Of a DNA stretch of 64,000 bases, positions 63,030-64,000 are shown in pieces. Position numbers and translations under genes: made by a program. The stretch covers positions 2,185,501 through 2,249,500 of the forward strand of contig NZ_CP109017.1 in NCBI RefSeq assembly GCF_036226765.1, given 5' to 3'. Numbering within the stretch: position 1 is the first letter of the stretch; each line of letters starts with the position of its first letter. Below the pieces are notes generated by a model, which saw nothing but the letters and a program-made list of their open reading frames with translations, searched no databases and was not told the DNA's origin. The DNA is from Streptomyces sp. NBC_00670 (GTDB taxonomy: Bacteria > Actinomycetota > Actinomycetes > Streptomycetales > Streptomycetaceae).

Positions 63030-64000
63030 GTGATCGAGCCCGGGGGAATACCGCAGTACACCGGCGACTTCGCCGAGCTGTCCAAGGCCGCGTCGGACCT
63101 GCGTACGCACGCGACCGGCATCCGCAACGGCGGCCAGGACGTCCACGCCCGCTTCCAGGCCACCGCCGCCTACTACAAGGCTCCGGAAGCCGAGCAACTC
63201 TTCTCCTCCACCCGGCCGGTGATGGACACGGCCGACGAGTTCGCGGCGGACATCGAGTCGCTCGCCGCCGCGCTGGACACGTTCGTGACGGAGGCCAAGC
63301 CGCACGCCGACCGGCTGGGACAACTCAAGTCGGACGCCATCGACTTCGTCGACAGTGTCGACGGCGACGACGACTGGACCGAGGACCAGGACAAGGTCGA
63401 CAGGAACCAGGCGCTGCTGGACGGGGTGTCGGCGGCGGTGGTGGCGTTCCAGGAGGCCGAACGCAACGCGGCCAACACGATCGGCGCGATCAGCCCGGCC
63501 GTGTGCCGGCCCCTGTGGGTCCCGGACGACGGCAGCCACGGTCTCGGCATGTACGGCGTGGACGCCGAGGCGCTACAGGACGTGGAGGACCTGCCCTGGG
63601 GCAGCCCCGAGGACCGCACCTACGAGCGGTGGAGCCTGGGCTGGTGGGGCCATGGAACCAAGAGCTGGGTGTGGGACGGCATCGTCAAGGACAGCGTCTG
63701 GGGCGGCATCGACGGCCTCGGGACGCTCATCGGATACCACGGAGCCGAGGCACGTACCCAGGCGTGGGACGGCCTGCGGCGCACGCTCGTCGGAGCCTAC
63801 GCGTACGGCATGGACTGGGCCGGCCAGGACGAGCACGTCTCCGACTGGCAGCACGAGAGCGAGGCGTACGCCAAGGAGTTCGGCAAGCAGTTCATCGCCT
63901 ACGACACCTGGGAGGAGGACCCGGCCCGCGCCCACGCGGTGGTCTTCTTCAACCTCATCACGCTGGGGGCCGGGCCGGCCGCCGGTGTCGCGCGGTTCGG
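63030..64000 (+). CDS. LXG/WXG-like polymorphic-toxin precursor (3' partial)
   Basis: An open frame from GTG 63030 to the window edge, at least 323 residues without a stop. The first 150 residues form a helical LXG/WXG-type trafficking domain (YTGDFAELSKAASDLRTHATGIRNGGQDVHARFQATAAYYKAPEAEQLFSSTRPVMDTADEF...). A Trp-rich middle region (WSLGWWGHGTKSWVWDGIVKDSVWGG) follows, then a hydrophobic pre-toxin AVVFFNLITLGAGPAAGVARF typical of polymorphic toxins. The toxin domain itself and any immunity gene lie beyond the edge. Confidence 0.72.
   Translation, partial: MIEPGGIPQYTGDFAELSKAASDLRTHATGIRNGGQDVHARFQATAAYYKAPEAEQLFSSTRPVMDTADEFAADIESLAAALDTFVTEAKPHADRLGQLKSDAIDFVDSVDGDDDWTEDQDKVDRNQALLDGVSAAVVAFQEAERNAANTIGAISPAVCRPLWVPDDGSHGLGMYGVDAEALQDVEDLPWGSPEDRTYERWSLGWWGHGTKSWVWDGIVKDSVWGGIDGLGTLIGYHGAEARTQAWDGLRRTLVGAYAYGMDWAGQDEHVSDWQHESEAYAKEFGKQFIAYDTWEEDPARAHAVVFFNLITLGAGPAAGVARF

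Overview
The window is a contiguous piece of a very GC-rich actinobacterial chromosome, almost certainly Streptomyces. Signs of this are the strong G/C third-position bias, many GTG starts, GTGA/ATGA start-stop overlaps, promoters set 6-7 bases before start codons, and families typical of the genus (DUF4429, DUF6507, DUF4232, an SCO2322-like protein, homodimeric-type AceE, a TerD stress module). It reads as core or conserved-accessory chromosome. I see no insertion sequence, prophage, CRISPR array or rRNA. There is one tRNA, tRNA-Val(UAC).

Layout. 1-5.2 kb: an ECF-type uptake operon (squalene-cyclase-like repeat protein, SCO2322-like protein, T component, fused double ATPase, S component). 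5.5-10.1 kb: a secreted lysozyme/transglycosylase-like protein and two membrane glycosyltransferases, one fused to a PAP2 phosphatase domain. 10.4-19.2 kb: a ProP-like transporter, an FHA-like protein, DUF1992, two tandem paralogous proteins, a DHA2 exporter with a winged-helix tail, a peptidoglycan-binding protein, a HAD phosphatase and a TMEM165/GDT1 manganese exporter behind a yybP-ykoY manganese riboswitch. 19.7-30.3 kb: secreted and metabolic singletons (PhoD-type phosphatase, DoxX, MarR plus MFS plus isochorismatase operon, DedA, GNAT, tRNA-Val, DUF4097 lipoprotein, coiled-coil protein). 30.5-35.7 kb: cell-wall enzymes (amidase-domain protein, polysaccharide deacetylase, class A PBP).

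36-46.1 kb is a tellurium-type (Ter) stress module: HAD phosphatase, a phosphoribosyltransferase fused to a StiP-like domain, a CitE-like lyase, three TerD proteins, a TerA-like protein, a TerC-like DUF475 membrane protein and an AhpE-type peroxiredoxin. 46.4-52.6 kb: DUF3052, pyruvate dehydrogenase E1 (aceE) and an Orn/Lys/Arg decarboxylase. 52.7-60.4 kb: transporters with linked regulators (MFS/TetR, MerR, SMR) and hydrolases. 60.6-64 kb looks like conflict biology: a protein with an injection-system-like N-terminal motif and an uncharacterised effector body, then a DUF6507 protein and an incomplete WXG/LXG-like polymorphic-toxin gene running off the edge.

The most notable points are: a class A PBP whose transpeptidase nucleophile motif has lost its lysine and whose cytoplasmic tail carries four threonine motifs at exact 12-residue spacing; a phosphoribosyltransferase-StiP fusion with an internal ribosome-binding site; an 11-bp tandem array in the leader of a terD gene; GC-rich dispersed repeats that have entered coding sequences in frame; and the effector/toxin neighbourhood at the right edge.
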